Part shown: positions 1-9,663 of the stretch, piece by piece | Position numbering within the stretch: the first letter of the stretch is position 1 | Layout of the letters: each line of letters opens with the position of its first letter | From: Mytilus edulis | Taxonomy: Eukaryota > Mollusca > Bivalvia > Mytilida > Mytilidae | Reading direction: 5' to 3' | Assembly (NCBI RefSeq): GCF_963676685.1 | Contig: NC_092354.1 | Coordinates: 19,350,746-19,414,745 of the forward strand | DNA: 64,000 nucleotides | Translations under genes and position numbers: made by a program | Notes under the pieces: model-generated | Told to the model about the DNA's origin: nothing | The model's input: only the letters and a program-made list of their open reading frames with translations | Databases searched by the model: none

Positions 1-194
1 TGTTTTTTTTTGTATACATAAATGACATATACCTGATATAAGTACACATACAAAACATAAAAATTAATATATATGTGTCATATGAATATGGTTAAAGGTT
101 GTATGATAAAAGTGTTTGTCCTATACACATTAAAACACATACTAGAATTGAAGTTTATACATGTGATTAACATAATAAAGGGTTGAGTGACAAC
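1..194. other. AT-rich sequence, no gene seen
   Basis: AT-rich stretch with no convincing coding potential or repeat that I recognise. Confidence 0.5.
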
Positions 195-628
195 AGTCTA
201 AAATGTATTTACACGTCTTTACACTAAATCCCTTGGATGTGTTCTGATAGATATTTTAGTCTCAGATTCACGATTTTTTATTATAAAAAAGAAGGTGTAG
301 TATGATTGCCAATGGGACAACTCTCCACCAGAGACAAAAATGACACAGAAAATATCAACTATAGGTCACTGTTCGACCTTCAACAATGAGCTAAGCCCAT
401 ATCGCATAGTCAGCTATAAAAGGCCCCGAAATTACAATGTAAAACAATTCAAACGAGAAAACTAACTGCCAATATTAGTTGTTATTGGCTTTGAACTAGC
501 TGTCAGTGACTGTGAGTACTTTCAGATCTGTACTTAGTGTGTTTTTCAATTTGTACCGGGCCATGTCTACTCTGTTTTTGTTAGATTTATTTCTATCTAT
601 TTGAATCAACCTGATGAGTTTTCACCTG
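195..628. repeat. R2 retroelement-tail fragments, one inserted antisense in another
   Basis: 195-290 and 475-625 match, in plus orientation, the 3' region of the retroelement at 20762-21486 (shared words such as GTCTTTACACTAAATCC and GGCTTTGAACTAGCTGTCAG). Between them, 290-472 matches the terminal part of the same region in the opposite orientation (AGACAAAAATGACACAG, TCAGCTATAAAAGGCCCCG). The plus copy is continuous across the antisense block, which points to insertion of one tail fragment into another. No coding sequence survives. Confidence 0.7.
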
Positions 629-1450
629 ATTTTTGTCGAGCCTACAACTTTTGTTGCAGAAAGCTCAACAAAGGGATAGTGATCCGGCGGCGTTAGCTAA
701 CTTCTTAAAAACTCTATATTTTAAAAGGTGGAAGACCCGGATGCTTCATTCTTTGTATATAGATTTAATGCCTCATGTTACGAAGTTTCCATCAGTCACA
801 TGTCCCATGTCCTTGACCTCATTTTCATGGTTCAGTGACCACTTGAAAAAAAACTCTGATTTTTTGTAATGTTGAATTCTCTCTTATTTTAGTAAAAGGA
901 TAACTATATTTGGTATGTACGTACCTTGCAAGGTCCTCATGTCCGTCAGACAGTTTTCACTTGACCTCAACTTTATTTCATAGATCAGTGAACAAGGTTA
1001 AGTTTTGGTGGTCAAGTCCATATCTCAGATACTATAAGCAATAGGTCTAGAATATTCGGTGTATAAAAGGACTGTAAGGTGTACATGTCCAACTGGCAGG
1101 TGTCATCTGACCTTGACCTCATTTTCATGGTTCAGTGAAAATAGTTTTAATTAGTTTTTGTGTTTTTTGTCTGTTTTTCTCGTACTTTATGCAATAGGTC
1201 TACTATATTTGTTGTATGGAATGATTGCAAGTGTACATGTTTAGCGGGCAGATGTCATCTGACCTTGACCTCATTTTCATGGTTCAGTGGTCAAAGTTAA
1301 GTTTTTGTGTTTTGGTCTTTTTATCTAATACTATATGCCATAGGTCAACTAAATTTAGTGTATGGAAATATTTTATTATCTATATATCAGTCACGCAGGT
1401 TTTATTTGACCTTGACCTCATTTTCACGGTTGATAGCTAAGTGTTAAGTT
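629..1450 (+). repeat. Repeat R1 copy 1, left part
   Basis: Dispersed repeat starting TCGAGCCTACAAC, with the phrase GGGATAGTGATCCGGCGGCG, and then several internal iterations built around TGACCTTGACCTCATTTTCATGGTTCA. Exact TGACCTTGACCT occurs at 1108-1119, 1260-1271 and 1407-1418. The copy is interrupted at about 1451 by element E1 and resumes at 3374. Short ORFs here do not show conserved protein features. Confidence 0.75.
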
Positions 1451-1501
1451 TTTATACGACCGCAAATTTTGAAAAAATTTTCGTCGTATATTGCTATCAC
1501 G

Positions 1502-1555
1502 TTGGCGTCGGCGTCGTCGTCGTCGTCGTCGTCGGCGTCGTCGTCGTCGTCGTCC
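1502..1555. repeat. GTC/GGC trinucleotide microsatellite
   Basis: GTCGTC with interspersed GGCGTC, near the left end of E1. Confidence 0.9.
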
Positions 1556-1572
1556 GGCGTCCGAATACTTTT

Positions 1573-2190
1573 AGTTTTCGCACTCTAACTTTAGTAAAAG
1601 TGAATGGAAATCTATGAAATTTTAACACAAGGTTTATGACCACAAAAGGAAGGTTGGTATTGATTTTGGGAGTTTTGGTCCCAACATTTTAGGAATTAGG
1701 GGCCAAAAAGGGCCCAAATAAACATTTTCTTGGTTTTCGCACTATAACTTTAGTTTAAGTTAATAGAAATCTATGAAATTTTGACACAAGGTTTATGACC
1801 ACAAAAGAACGGTTGGGATTGATTTTGGGAGTTTTGGTCTCAACAGTTTAGGAATTAGGGGCCAAAAAAGGGCCCAAATAAGCATTATTCTTGGTTTTCG
1901 CACAATAACATTAGTTTAAGTAAATAGAAATCAATGAAATTTAAACACAATGTTAATGACTACAAAAGGAAGGTTGGTATTGATTTTGGGAGTTTAGGTC
2001 CCAACAGTTTAGGAATTAGGGGCCAATAAGGGACCCAAATAAGCATTTTTCTTGGTTTTCGCACCATAACGTTAGTATAAGTAAATAGAAATCTATGAAA
2101 TTTAAACACAAGGTTTATGACCATAAAAGAAAGGTTGGGTTTGATTTTGGGAGTTTTGGTCCCAACATAATAAGGGGCCCAAAGGGTCCA
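1573..2190. repeat. Tandem repeat, ~161 bp x 4, inside E1
   Basis: GTTTTCGCAC recurs at about 1573, 1733, 1894 and 2055, followed each time by AATAGAAATC-type sequence and TTTTGGGAGTTTTGGTCCC. Spacing is 160-161 bp. Confidence 0.85.
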
Positions 2191-2735
2191 AAATTAAACT
2201 TTTGTTTGATTTCATCAAAATTGAATAATTGGGGTTCTTTGATATGCTGAATCTAACTGTCATGACTGTGTATGTAGATTCTTAACTTTTGGTCCCGTTT
2301 TCAAATTGGTCTACATTAAGGTCCAAAGGGTCCAAAATTAAACTTAGTTTGATTTTGACAAAAAATGAATCAGTTAGGTTCTTTGATATGCTGAATCTAA
2401 AAATGTACTTAGATTCTTGATTATTGGCCCAGTTTTCAAGTTGGTCCAAATCGGGGTCCAAAATTAAACTTTGTTTGATTTCATCAAAAATTGAATAAAT
2501 GGGGTTCTTTGATATACCAAATCTAACTGTGTATGTAGATTCTTCATTTTTGGTCCTGTTTTCAAATTGGTCTACACTAAAGTCCAAAGGGTCCAAAATT
2601 AAACTTAGTCTGATTTTAACAAAAATTGAAATCTTGAAGTTCTTTGATATGCTGAATCCAAAAATGTACTTAGATTTTTTATTATGGGCCCAGTTTTCAA
2701 GTTGGTCCAAATCAGGATCTAAAATTATTATATTA
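2190..2735. repeat. Tandem repeat, ~126-144 bp, inside E1
   Basis: TTCTTTGATAT recurs at 2235, 2379, 2505 and 2640 with shared TCCAAAATTAAACTT. Because several units are multiples of three, a long minus-strand ORF (2282-2710) stays open by chance; its repetitive translation gives no reason to call a gene. Confidence 0.8.
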
Positions 2736-3338
2736 AGTATTGTGCAATAGCAAGTCTTTTCAATTGCACAGTATTGCGCAATGGCAAGAAATATCTAATT
2801 GCACAATATTGTGAAATATCAATTTTTTTTTTAATTAGAGTTATCTTTCTTTGTCCAGAATCAACTTAAATCTTTGTAATATACAATATACAATGTATAT
2901 TCACTTTTTACTACCAACTGATAAATTAAAATAATCTTTACCATTCAGTGATAACAAGCAGTTTTTTTACATCTTAATATTTTATGATGTATTTAAATGA
3001 GTAGTTATTGTTGCAAACTCCATTAGAAATTTTAATTGAGATTAGTTTTGGAATAAGGGAAAGGGGGATGTGATTAAAAAAATTGGGTTCAATTTTTCTC
3101 ATTTGAAATTTCATAAATAAAAAAGAAAATTTCTTCAAACATTTTTTTGAGAGGATTAATATTCAACAGCATAGTGAATTGCTCTAAGAGAAACAAAAAT
3201 TTTAAGTTCATTAGAACACATTCATTCTGTGTCAGAAACCTATGCTGTGTCAACTATTTAATCACAATCCAAATTTAGAGCTGAATCCAGCTTGAATGTT
3301 GTGTCCATACTTGCCCTAACAGTTCAGGGTTCAACCTC
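2736..3338. other. Right half of E1: short 34-bp repeat then AT-rich DNA
   Basis: 2736-2825 carries about three units of a roughly 32-34 bp repeat built on ATTGTGCAATAGCAAG / ATTGCGCAATGGCAAG. The rest is AT-rich with no gene. Confidence 0.55.
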
Positions 3339-3373
3339 TGCGGTCGTATAAAGCTACGCCCTGCGGAGCATCT

Positions 3374-3648
3374 GGTTGTGTTTTGGTCTATTTTTCTTCA
3401 ACTTTAAGCAATAGGTCAACTATATTTGTTGTATGGAAGAATTGTTAACTGTACATGTCTGCCTGGCATGGTTAATCAGACCGGCCTTGACGTCATTTTC
3501 ATGGTTCATTGTTCTTTGTTTAGTTATCTTGGTTAATGTTAATAAGTTTATGTGACAGTTGTAATAAAGCTTTATATTTAGGACTATCAACATAATATCA
3601 ATGATTAGTAAAGAAGGGGAGACATTTCAGTGTATACACTCTTGTTTT
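3374..3648 (+). repeat. Repeat R1 copy 1, right part
   Basis: Resumes the R1 sequence broken at 1450 (TGTGTTTTGGTCTATTTTTC onward) and runs to the R1 3' end (AAGTAAAGAAGG-like, then GTGTATACACTCTTG), as in the complete copy at 5299-6367. Confidence 0.75.
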
Positions 3649-4395
3649 CATAGGGATAGTGATCGTGTGTCGGGGGTGGCAGCGTTGTCTAACTTCTATA
3701 TATATAAGCTTATATATAATATTTCAGGAGGTATAAGACCTGGATACTTAATTCATACTTTGTAAATATATGCCTTATATTATGAATTTCCGTCTGTCTA
3801 ATTGTCATTGACCTCATTTCATGGTTCAATGACGACTTGAAAAAAAGTCAAATATTTACCTCTCTCTTAATATGAGTAATCTGGTAATATAATAAATGTA
3901 TTTGGTATGTGCGTATATTGCAATGTCCTCATGCCGGCCAGACAGTTTTCTCTTGACTTGGGTCTCGACCTCAATTCATTGATCAGTGAACAAGGTTAAG
4001 TTTTCATGGTTCGGTCAATATCTCAGATACTATAATCAATAGGTCTGCTATATTTGGTGCATAGAATGCTTGTAGATCTAAATGTCCAACTGACTGGTGT
4101 CATCTGACTTTGACCTTATTTTCATGGTTCACTGTTTTTAAAACGTTTTTGTGATTTTATCTATTTTTTAATACTAGTACTGTGTCCCTCTGGCAGGTGT
4201 TATCTGACCTTGACCACATTTTTATGATTCTGTGGTTAAAGTTTTTTTCTCTGTTTTGTTCTGTTTTTTTTAACACTATATACAACTGGTCAATTGTATT
4301 TGGTGTATGCAAATAATTTAGGATGTATATGTCAGTTTTGCATGTTCTATTTGACCTTGACCTCATTTTCATGGTTCATTGGTCAATCTTAAATT
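3649..4395 (+). repeat. Repeat R1 copy 2, 3'-truncated
   Basis: Starts at the GGGATAGTGATCG phrase, directly after copy 1, and keeps the R1 iterations. One exact TGACCTTGACCT lies at 4352-4363 and near-matches at about 4105 and 4205. It is cut off where E1-like tandem repeats begin. Confidence 0.7.
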
Positions 4396-5174
4396 AATTG
4401 GGGTTCTTTGTTATGCTGAATCTAAACATGTACTTAGATTTTTGATTATGGGACCAATTTTTAAGTTGGTCCAAATCGGGGTCCAAAATTAAACTTTGTT
4501 TGCTTTCAACAAAAATTGAATCCTGGAGGTTCTTTGATATGCTGAATCTAAACATGTATTAAGATTTTTGCTTATGGGGCCAGTTTTCAAGTTGGTCAAA
4601 ATCGTGGTCCAAAACTAAACTTTGTTTGATATCAACAAAAATTGAATCCTTGGGGTTCTTTGATATGCTGAATCTAAACATGTGTTTAGATTTTTGATTA
4701 TAGGCCCAGTTTTCAAGTTGGTCCAAATCGGGGTCCAAAATTAAACTTTGTTTTATTTCAACAAAAAATGTCTATATGGGGTTCTTTGATATATGCTGAA
4801 TCTAACCATGTATTTAGATTTTTTATATTTGGGCCCGATTATCAAATTGGTCAACATTGAGGTCTAAGGGGTTTAAAATTGAACTTTTTATTTGTTTTCA
4901 TCAAAAATTGAATTCTTGGGGTTCTTTGATATGCTGAATCTAACCATGTATTAAGATTTTGGATATTGGACCATGATAGGTAAATGTCCACTTTAAATTT
5001 TTTAAGTTTTTGAGTTTAAGCTCTTAGACCACATTCATTCTGTGTCAGAAACCTATTTAACCACAATCCAAATTCAGAGCTGTATCAAGCTTAAGTGTTG
5101 TGTCCATACTTGCCCCAACAGTTCAGGGTTCGAACTTTGCGGTCGTATAAAGCTGCGCCCTGCGGAGCATTTGG
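4396..5174. mobile_element. E1, partial copy (right part)
   Basis: TTCTTTG recurs at 4404, 4530, 4656, 4782 and 4922 (mostly 126-bp units), then the E1 right end: GTTCAGGGTTCGAAC, TGCGGTCGTATAAA, and AGCATTTGGT. The left TIR is missing. Confidence 0.7.
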
Positions 5175-5298
5175 TTTGTACATAAATAAGGCCGTTATTT
5201 TTTTTGTTTAATGTATTTTACATTGTCATTTCAGGTCCTTTTATAAATTATGAAGGCCGTAGGGTGACCTATAGTTGTTTTTTTCTATGTCATTTTAG
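5175..5298 (+). repeat. R2 tail fragment, left of R1 insertion
   Basis: Matches R2: ACATAAATAAGGCCGTTA, then CCTTTTATAAATTATGAAGGCCG and CTATAGTTG. It breaks at TCATTTTAG where R1 copy 3 begins and resumes at about 6368. Confidence 0.65.
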
Positions 5299-6367
5299 TC
5301 GAGCCTGCAACTTTAGTTGCAGAAAGCGCGACATAGGGATAGTGATCCGGCGGCGGCGGCGACGTTAGCTAACTTCTTAAAAGCTTTATATTTTAGAAAG
5401 TGGAAGACATGGATGCTTCATACTTTGTATATAAATGTAGATGCCTCATTATACGAAGGTTCTGTCAGTCACATGTCCGATGTCCTTGACCACATTTTTA
5501 TGGTTCAGTGACTACTTAAAAGTTAAGATTTTTTGTAATGTTCAATTCTCTACCATTATAAGTTATAGGATAACTATATTTGGTATGTGCGTACCTTGCA
5601 AGGTCCTCGTGTCCGTCAGTCAGTTTTTACTTGACCTTGACCTCATTTCATGGATCTGTAAACATGGTTAAGTTTTGGTGGTCAAGTCCATTTCTCAGAT
5701 ACTATAAGCAATATGTCTTGTATATTCAGTGTATGAAAGGACTGTAAGATGTACATGTCCAACTGGCAGGTGTCATCTGACCTTATAGTTAAGTTTTTGT
5801 GTGTTGGTCTTTTTTTCTAATACTGTATGCAATAGGTCTACTATATATGGTGTATGGAATGATTGTAAGGTATACATGTCTAGCTGGCAGTGTCATCTGA
5901 CCTTGACCTCATTTTCATGGTTCAGTGTTCAAAGTTAACTTTTTGAGTTTTGGTCTTTTTTTCTAATACTATATGCAATAGGTCAACTATATATGGTGTA
6001 TGGAAGTGTTTTATGATCTTTATGTCAGTCACGTAGGTTTTATTGGACTTTGACCTCATTTTCACGGATCATTGTTCCATGTTAAGTTTTTGTATTTTGG
6101 TCTGTTTTTCTTAAACGATAAGCAATAGGTAAACTACATTTGTTGTGTGGAAGAATTCGTAACTGTACATATGACAGCCTGGCATGGTTCATCTGACATT
6201 GACCTCATTTTCATGTTTCATTGGTCAATGTTTAGTTTTCTTGGTTGATGTTAAGTTTATATGACAGTTGTAAGTAATAAAACTTCCTATTTAGGACTAT
6301 CAATACAATATCAATGATAAGTAAAGAAGGCGAGACAAGTCATGTCAGCGTGTGCACTCTTATTAAC
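5299..6367 (+). repeat. Repeat R1 copy 3, complete
   Basis: The most complete R1 copy, about 1.07 kb. It opens TCGAGCC followed by a small perfect hairpin (CTGCAACTTTAGTTGCAG). Exact TGACCTTGACCT at 5632-5643 and 5898-5909. It interrupts an R2 tail fragment, so the ends are visible as junctions. No coding sequence identified. Confidence 0.75.
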
Positions 6368-6420
6368 TCTTGTGGAGAGTTTTCTCATTGCCAATCATAC
6401 CACATCTTCTTTTTTTATAT
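6368..6420 (+). repeat. R2 tail fragment, right of R1 insertion
   Basis: TTGTGGAGAGTTTTCTCATT and ATACCACATCTTC continue the R2 sequence broken at 5298; this is the R2 3' terminus. Confidence 0.65.
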
Positions 6421-6780
6421 TAAACAATAGTACATAAAACGCAGGTGCTGCAAAGAAAACTGGAAACACAAATTACCAAAGAAAAAAGCTGGGGTGATCT
6501 CAGGTGATACACAAGTTTTATCAGATCCTGCCGCAAATGTGGTACCCGTCGTGTTACTAATGTTAATAAACACCCGTTAATAAGTTTCAATCGGTAATTC
6601 ACATTCAGGGGAAAGGGGATGGGATTGTAGTTACTACAAATGTTAGTACACACCCGTTAATAAGTCTTAATTGAATTGGTAGGTCACATTCGGGGTAAAG
6701 CCTAAGGGGATGGGATTGTAGTTACAACATTTGGAACATATCCGTTATCATCTGTGAAATGGATATTTCATAACGGTCAA
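6421..6780. repeat. Repeat R5 fragment with internal duplication
   Basis: Dispersed repeat with GTGGTACCCGTCGTGTTACTAA. A segment of about 100 bp (CACCCGTTAATAAGT ... GGGGATGGGATTGTAGTTAC) is present twice, at about 6568-6636 and 6650-6727. Confidence 0.6.
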
Positions 6781-7200
6781 CCAACTCGATCGTGAAGGCA
6801 TTCGTAAACTTTACCAAGGGATGATTTCAACTTCAACACTCGGAACTCCTAGTTTAAAAGTTTCTTTGAAGGCAATATTACAATGTGAGTGCTCAGAAAA
6901 AATAAATGTGTCCCCAGTTCAGATGCCCAACTCGCACTATCATTTTCTATGTTCAGTGGACCGTGAAATTGGTGCCCAAAACATTTATTTGGCATTAAAA
7001 TTAGAAAGATCATGTCATAAGGAACATGTGAACTAAGTTTCAAGTTGATTGGACTTCAACTTCATCAAAAACTACCTTGACCAAAAACTTTAACCTGAAG
7101 CGGGACAAACGGACGAACGAACAGACAGACAGACGGACGAACGGACGTACAGACCAGAAAACGTAATGCCCCTCTACTATCGTAGGTAGGGCATAACAAC
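6781..7200. repeat. Dispersed repeat with GGACGAACG-rich tail
   Basis: Contains CCCAACTCGCACTATCATTTT (again at about 61715), a low-complexity ACGGACGAACGGACG stretch (7103-7152) and ends near CCCCTCTACTATCGTAGGT. Recognised as a common bivalve repeat from memory; no gene. Confidence 0.55.
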
Positions 7201-7304
7201 TTATAGTTCTTATATTCCTTTTCTTTTCAGTGCATATCGAAGGTAAATAGTTATCTTGTTACAGCAATACTCCATTAATATTAGGCGAAATGTTCAACAA
7301 ATAT

Positions 7305-7440
7305 TTAGGGGCCAGCTGAAGGACGCCTCCGGGTGCGGGAATTTCTCGCTACATTGAAGACCTGTTGGTGACCCTCTGCTGTTGTTTTTTATTTGGGCGG
7401 GTTGTTGTCTCTTTGACACATTCCCCATTTCCATTCTCAA
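7305..7440 (+). repeat. Repeat R6 copy
   Basis: GGGGCCAGCTGAAGGACGCC then GGGTGCGGGAATTTCTCGCT and ACATTGAAGACC. The same block recurs at 61020-61165, 53777-53850 (partial) and, inverted, 62740-62815. Confidence 0.8.
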
Positions 7441-7487
7441 TTTTATTTAACATACTTCACTCAAATAATGAGTGTACATTTTACAAC

Positions 7488-7650
7488 AAGGGCCTCAGTG
7501 GCCGAAGAAGTTACTACTGTAATCTCTAGCCAATCAACACTGAGGTTGTGATGTTCGGACACTCGACAATAAAAACTGGCCGCCACGAAATAGTTTACAT
7601 GGTCTTAATGCGGTGCTTAAAAGTGGCGTTAAAACACCATAAACAAACCA
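7488..7650 (+). mobile_element. tRNA-derived SINE
   Basis: Head GGGCCTCAGTGGCCGAAG resembles an RNA polymerase III A box (TGGCCGAAGAAG), followed about 45 bp later by TGTGATGTTCGGACACTC, a degraded B box. The body contains CACTCGACAATAAAAACTGG and the tail GTGGCGTTAAAACACC then CAAACAAACC-like sequence. This layout matches tRNA-derived SINEs known from bivalves. Both boxes carry substitutions, so transcription is doubtful. Confidence 0.65.
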
Positions 7651-7870
7651 ATCATTTTACAAGACTACAGAGTAAAATAAAAAGAAGAGCAAAACGAACC
7701 AGGGCGGAATGGTATAACGACAAACAGTCCTTTAGCCAAACAGATATTAGGGCGAACGGACTTGTTTGTCAAACGAAAGACTCAAAAATAACTCATCTAA
7801 GCAAACACTGGTCAATTCGCCTTTTCAGAATATAGAGGACTATAGGTAATCTCATTGTTCGCACATTGTA
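7651..7870. other. No gene seen
   Basis: Downstream flank of the SINE; an open frame runs through but shows no recognisable domain. Confidence 0.4.
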
Positions 7871-7991
7871 AAATGAAATTAACATTACGTCATTGGTTGA
7901 AATTCTATTGTTAATCACGTTTAAACCACTCACAACGTTTTGGTGTACGCTTTTGGAATTATTACCCAAAATGCATTAGATTCGGCGAATT
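7871..7991 (+). mobile_element. MITE M1, single-end copy
   Basis: Matches one terminal inverted repeat of the M1 element at 62967-63971: TACGTCATTGGTTGAA, CGTTTTGGTGTA, ATTACCCAAAATGCATTAGA, ending CGGCGAATT. Only one end is present. Confidence 0.7.
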
Positions 7992-8089
7992 CGGAGTCAG
8001 AACTCAAGTCTGGTAAAGGTCATATGATATCTTGCGAACTAGTATCTCTTGGATAAGTCAATAATTTATGTCCAAAATTTAAAATAAAA

Positions 8090-8212
8090 AAAAATGAACT
8101 CCGAGTAAAATTCAAAACGGAAAATCCCTAATTAAATGGCAAAACCAAAGGATAAAACACATCAAACGAATGGACAACAACTGTCATATTCCTGACTTGG
8201 TACAGTCATTTC
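8090..8212 (-). repeat. Repeat R4 copy, reverse
   Basis: Reverse orientation of the R4 repeat (forward form AAGTCAGGAATATGACAG ... GATTTTGCCATTTG ... GGACTTTCC). R4 recurs at least nine times in the window. Confidence 0.75.
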
Positions 8213-9328
8213 CAAAGTTAGTTTTAGCACGCATTCGTCACAACTCGGCTGATTCTGTATCTTAAGGATAGTAGCGGATTCACCCGAGGATTGTCGATTG
8301 TTTAAGCACGTTCAAAATCTGAATTTAATCATGCCGGTCTATGTCATCAGAGACATATAATACACAATCCGTGAAAAGGAGAAACCATAGATTTACCGAC
8401 AATCATAAAAACAACTCAATGCAAGCTCATATTATAAATTTCGAAAAACACACTTAGAAAACAATTTACCGACAATCATAAAAAAAAAAAACTCAATACA
8501 AGCCAAATTAATAATGAACCCAGAAAGTAATCAATTTTTAATCATAAACTAATGATCTATACAAATATGAATAAAAGATAAAGTCGATAATGATGAACGA
8601 TAAATTTATCAAACAAATTAAGTTTTTTTTTCTACACGTAAATAGTATTTTCGGAAAGAGTGTGGACAACTGTGGTGTAACAACTTCTTATGTACCAGGT
8701 GTCAAATAAAACTCTTTAACAGCAGGTTGTGATTTACCTGACCATCGGATAATTCCAGCCGAATATACATGTCACACTGTGAAATTATGTCTCCGAGACA
8801 GGTGTATATTTAATAGAAACCCATTATGAAACTGTCAAATAAAATTAACTCCGATATAATTTATTAAGAGTTTATTATTTAATATCGGGTTTTTTTAATA
8901 CAATATCAAATAATGTCTCTTTTTCAATAATAGAAATAATACAAATCAAAATTAAAATGACATTGAAATAAAAATTACGTATGAACTCAAATTATTCAAT
9001 TAATTATGTGAAATTTAACACTAAAACAGTTAATTTATGCTTCAACATTCACCCTTTCTTCGAGTACTTTTAATACTTTGATAAAGACTCTATTACCCAA
9101 AGAGATCTCGCGAGGTTTAAATCTGGCCGTGTGATATTACGGGATATCGCCGAGTTGCCAATCTCTTGTTTTATATGTCTCTGATGTCATATATGTATTA
9201 TAGATAAGATTAGATACTTTATTTTCCAATTGTCAAATTAGGCCCCCAGCGGGCAGAATCATATATACATGATACAACAATTTAATCTTAACAACATACA
9301 GTATTTAAAACGACATCATTTTAATATA
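8213..9328. other. AT-rich intergenic DNA with a short duplication and an inverted pair
   Basis: ATTTACCGACAATCATAAAAA occurs at about 8391 and 8464 (tandem duplication of about 74 bp). GTCATCAGAGACATATAA (8344-8361) has an inverted partner TTATATGTCTCTGATG at about 9171-9186. No coding sequence found. Confidence 0.5.
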
Positions 9329-9511
9329 CAGTGAAACCTGTTTAAACCGAACCTCTACTGGACTAAAGGTTTTAAATTAGTTCGATTTTGGCCGATGTTC
9401 TGTTTTATCAGGTTCACAGCGCATACAATTTGACATGACGGTGCTTAAGAACTTGTTTGATTTATAAAGAATTTCGGTTCATGCAGGATTCGGTTTAGTC
9501 ATGTTTCACTG
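9329..9511. mobile_element. MITE P1 copy 1 (TA target site)
   Basis: CAGTGAAACCTG at the left and TTTCACTG at the right form terminal inverted repeats, flanked on both sides by TA. Internal sequence has AAACCGAACC-type words. Two more copies are at 32063-32225 and 37752-37921. TA target duplication and short TIRs fit a Tc1/mariner/pogo-type non-autonomous element. Confidence 0.75.
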
Positions 9512-9573
9512 TATTGTTGAATTAAAAAAGAACGACCATGTATTTCGCTTTCAAAAAAGGGGGTAATGGTTTT

Positions 9574-9663
9574 TGGTCGAGTCTGCGACTTGTGTGGCAG
9601 ACATCTCGACATAGGGATAGTGACCCATAAAAAAGACTGGATGCTTCATACTTTGTATCTATA
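9574..9663 (+). repeat. R1 head fragment abutting the zinc-finger satellite
   Basis: TCGAGTCTGCGACTTGTG, ACATAGGGATAGTGACCC and GATGCTTCATACTTTGTAT match the start of R1 (5299 onward). It ends exactly where the 85-bp array begins. Confidence 0.7.

Larger units (their letters stand above)
1451..3373. mobile_element. E1, TIR DNA element inserted in R1
   Basis: An inverted pair TTTATACGACCGCA (1451-1464) and TGCGGTCGTATAAA (3339-3352) brackets about 1.9 kb. The right TIR is followed by 21 bp ending in AGCATCTGGT before the host repeat resumes. Uninterrupted R1 copies read GTTAAGTTTTTGTGTTTTGG; here the element lies between GTTAAGTTTTT and TGTGTTTTGG, which gives a direct empty-site comparison. 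No transposase is visible, so it is non-autonomous. It contains a GTC microsatellite and three internal tandem arrays. Confidence 0.7.

Noticed and set aside
633..869. R1-internal ORF (also seen at 5317-5511) as a conserved protein
   Set aside because: The two copies share DNA, not a protective codon pattern; they lose frame at different points and lie in a dispersed repeat.
2282..2710. 142-codon minus-strand open frame as a gene
   Set aside because: It lies entirely in the E1 tandem array; unit lengths near multiples of three keep the frame open and the protein is just the repeat translated.
7488..7570. A functional tRNA gene
   Set aside because: A- and B-box-like words are present but no cloverleaf stems could be formed and the body continues as a SINE.
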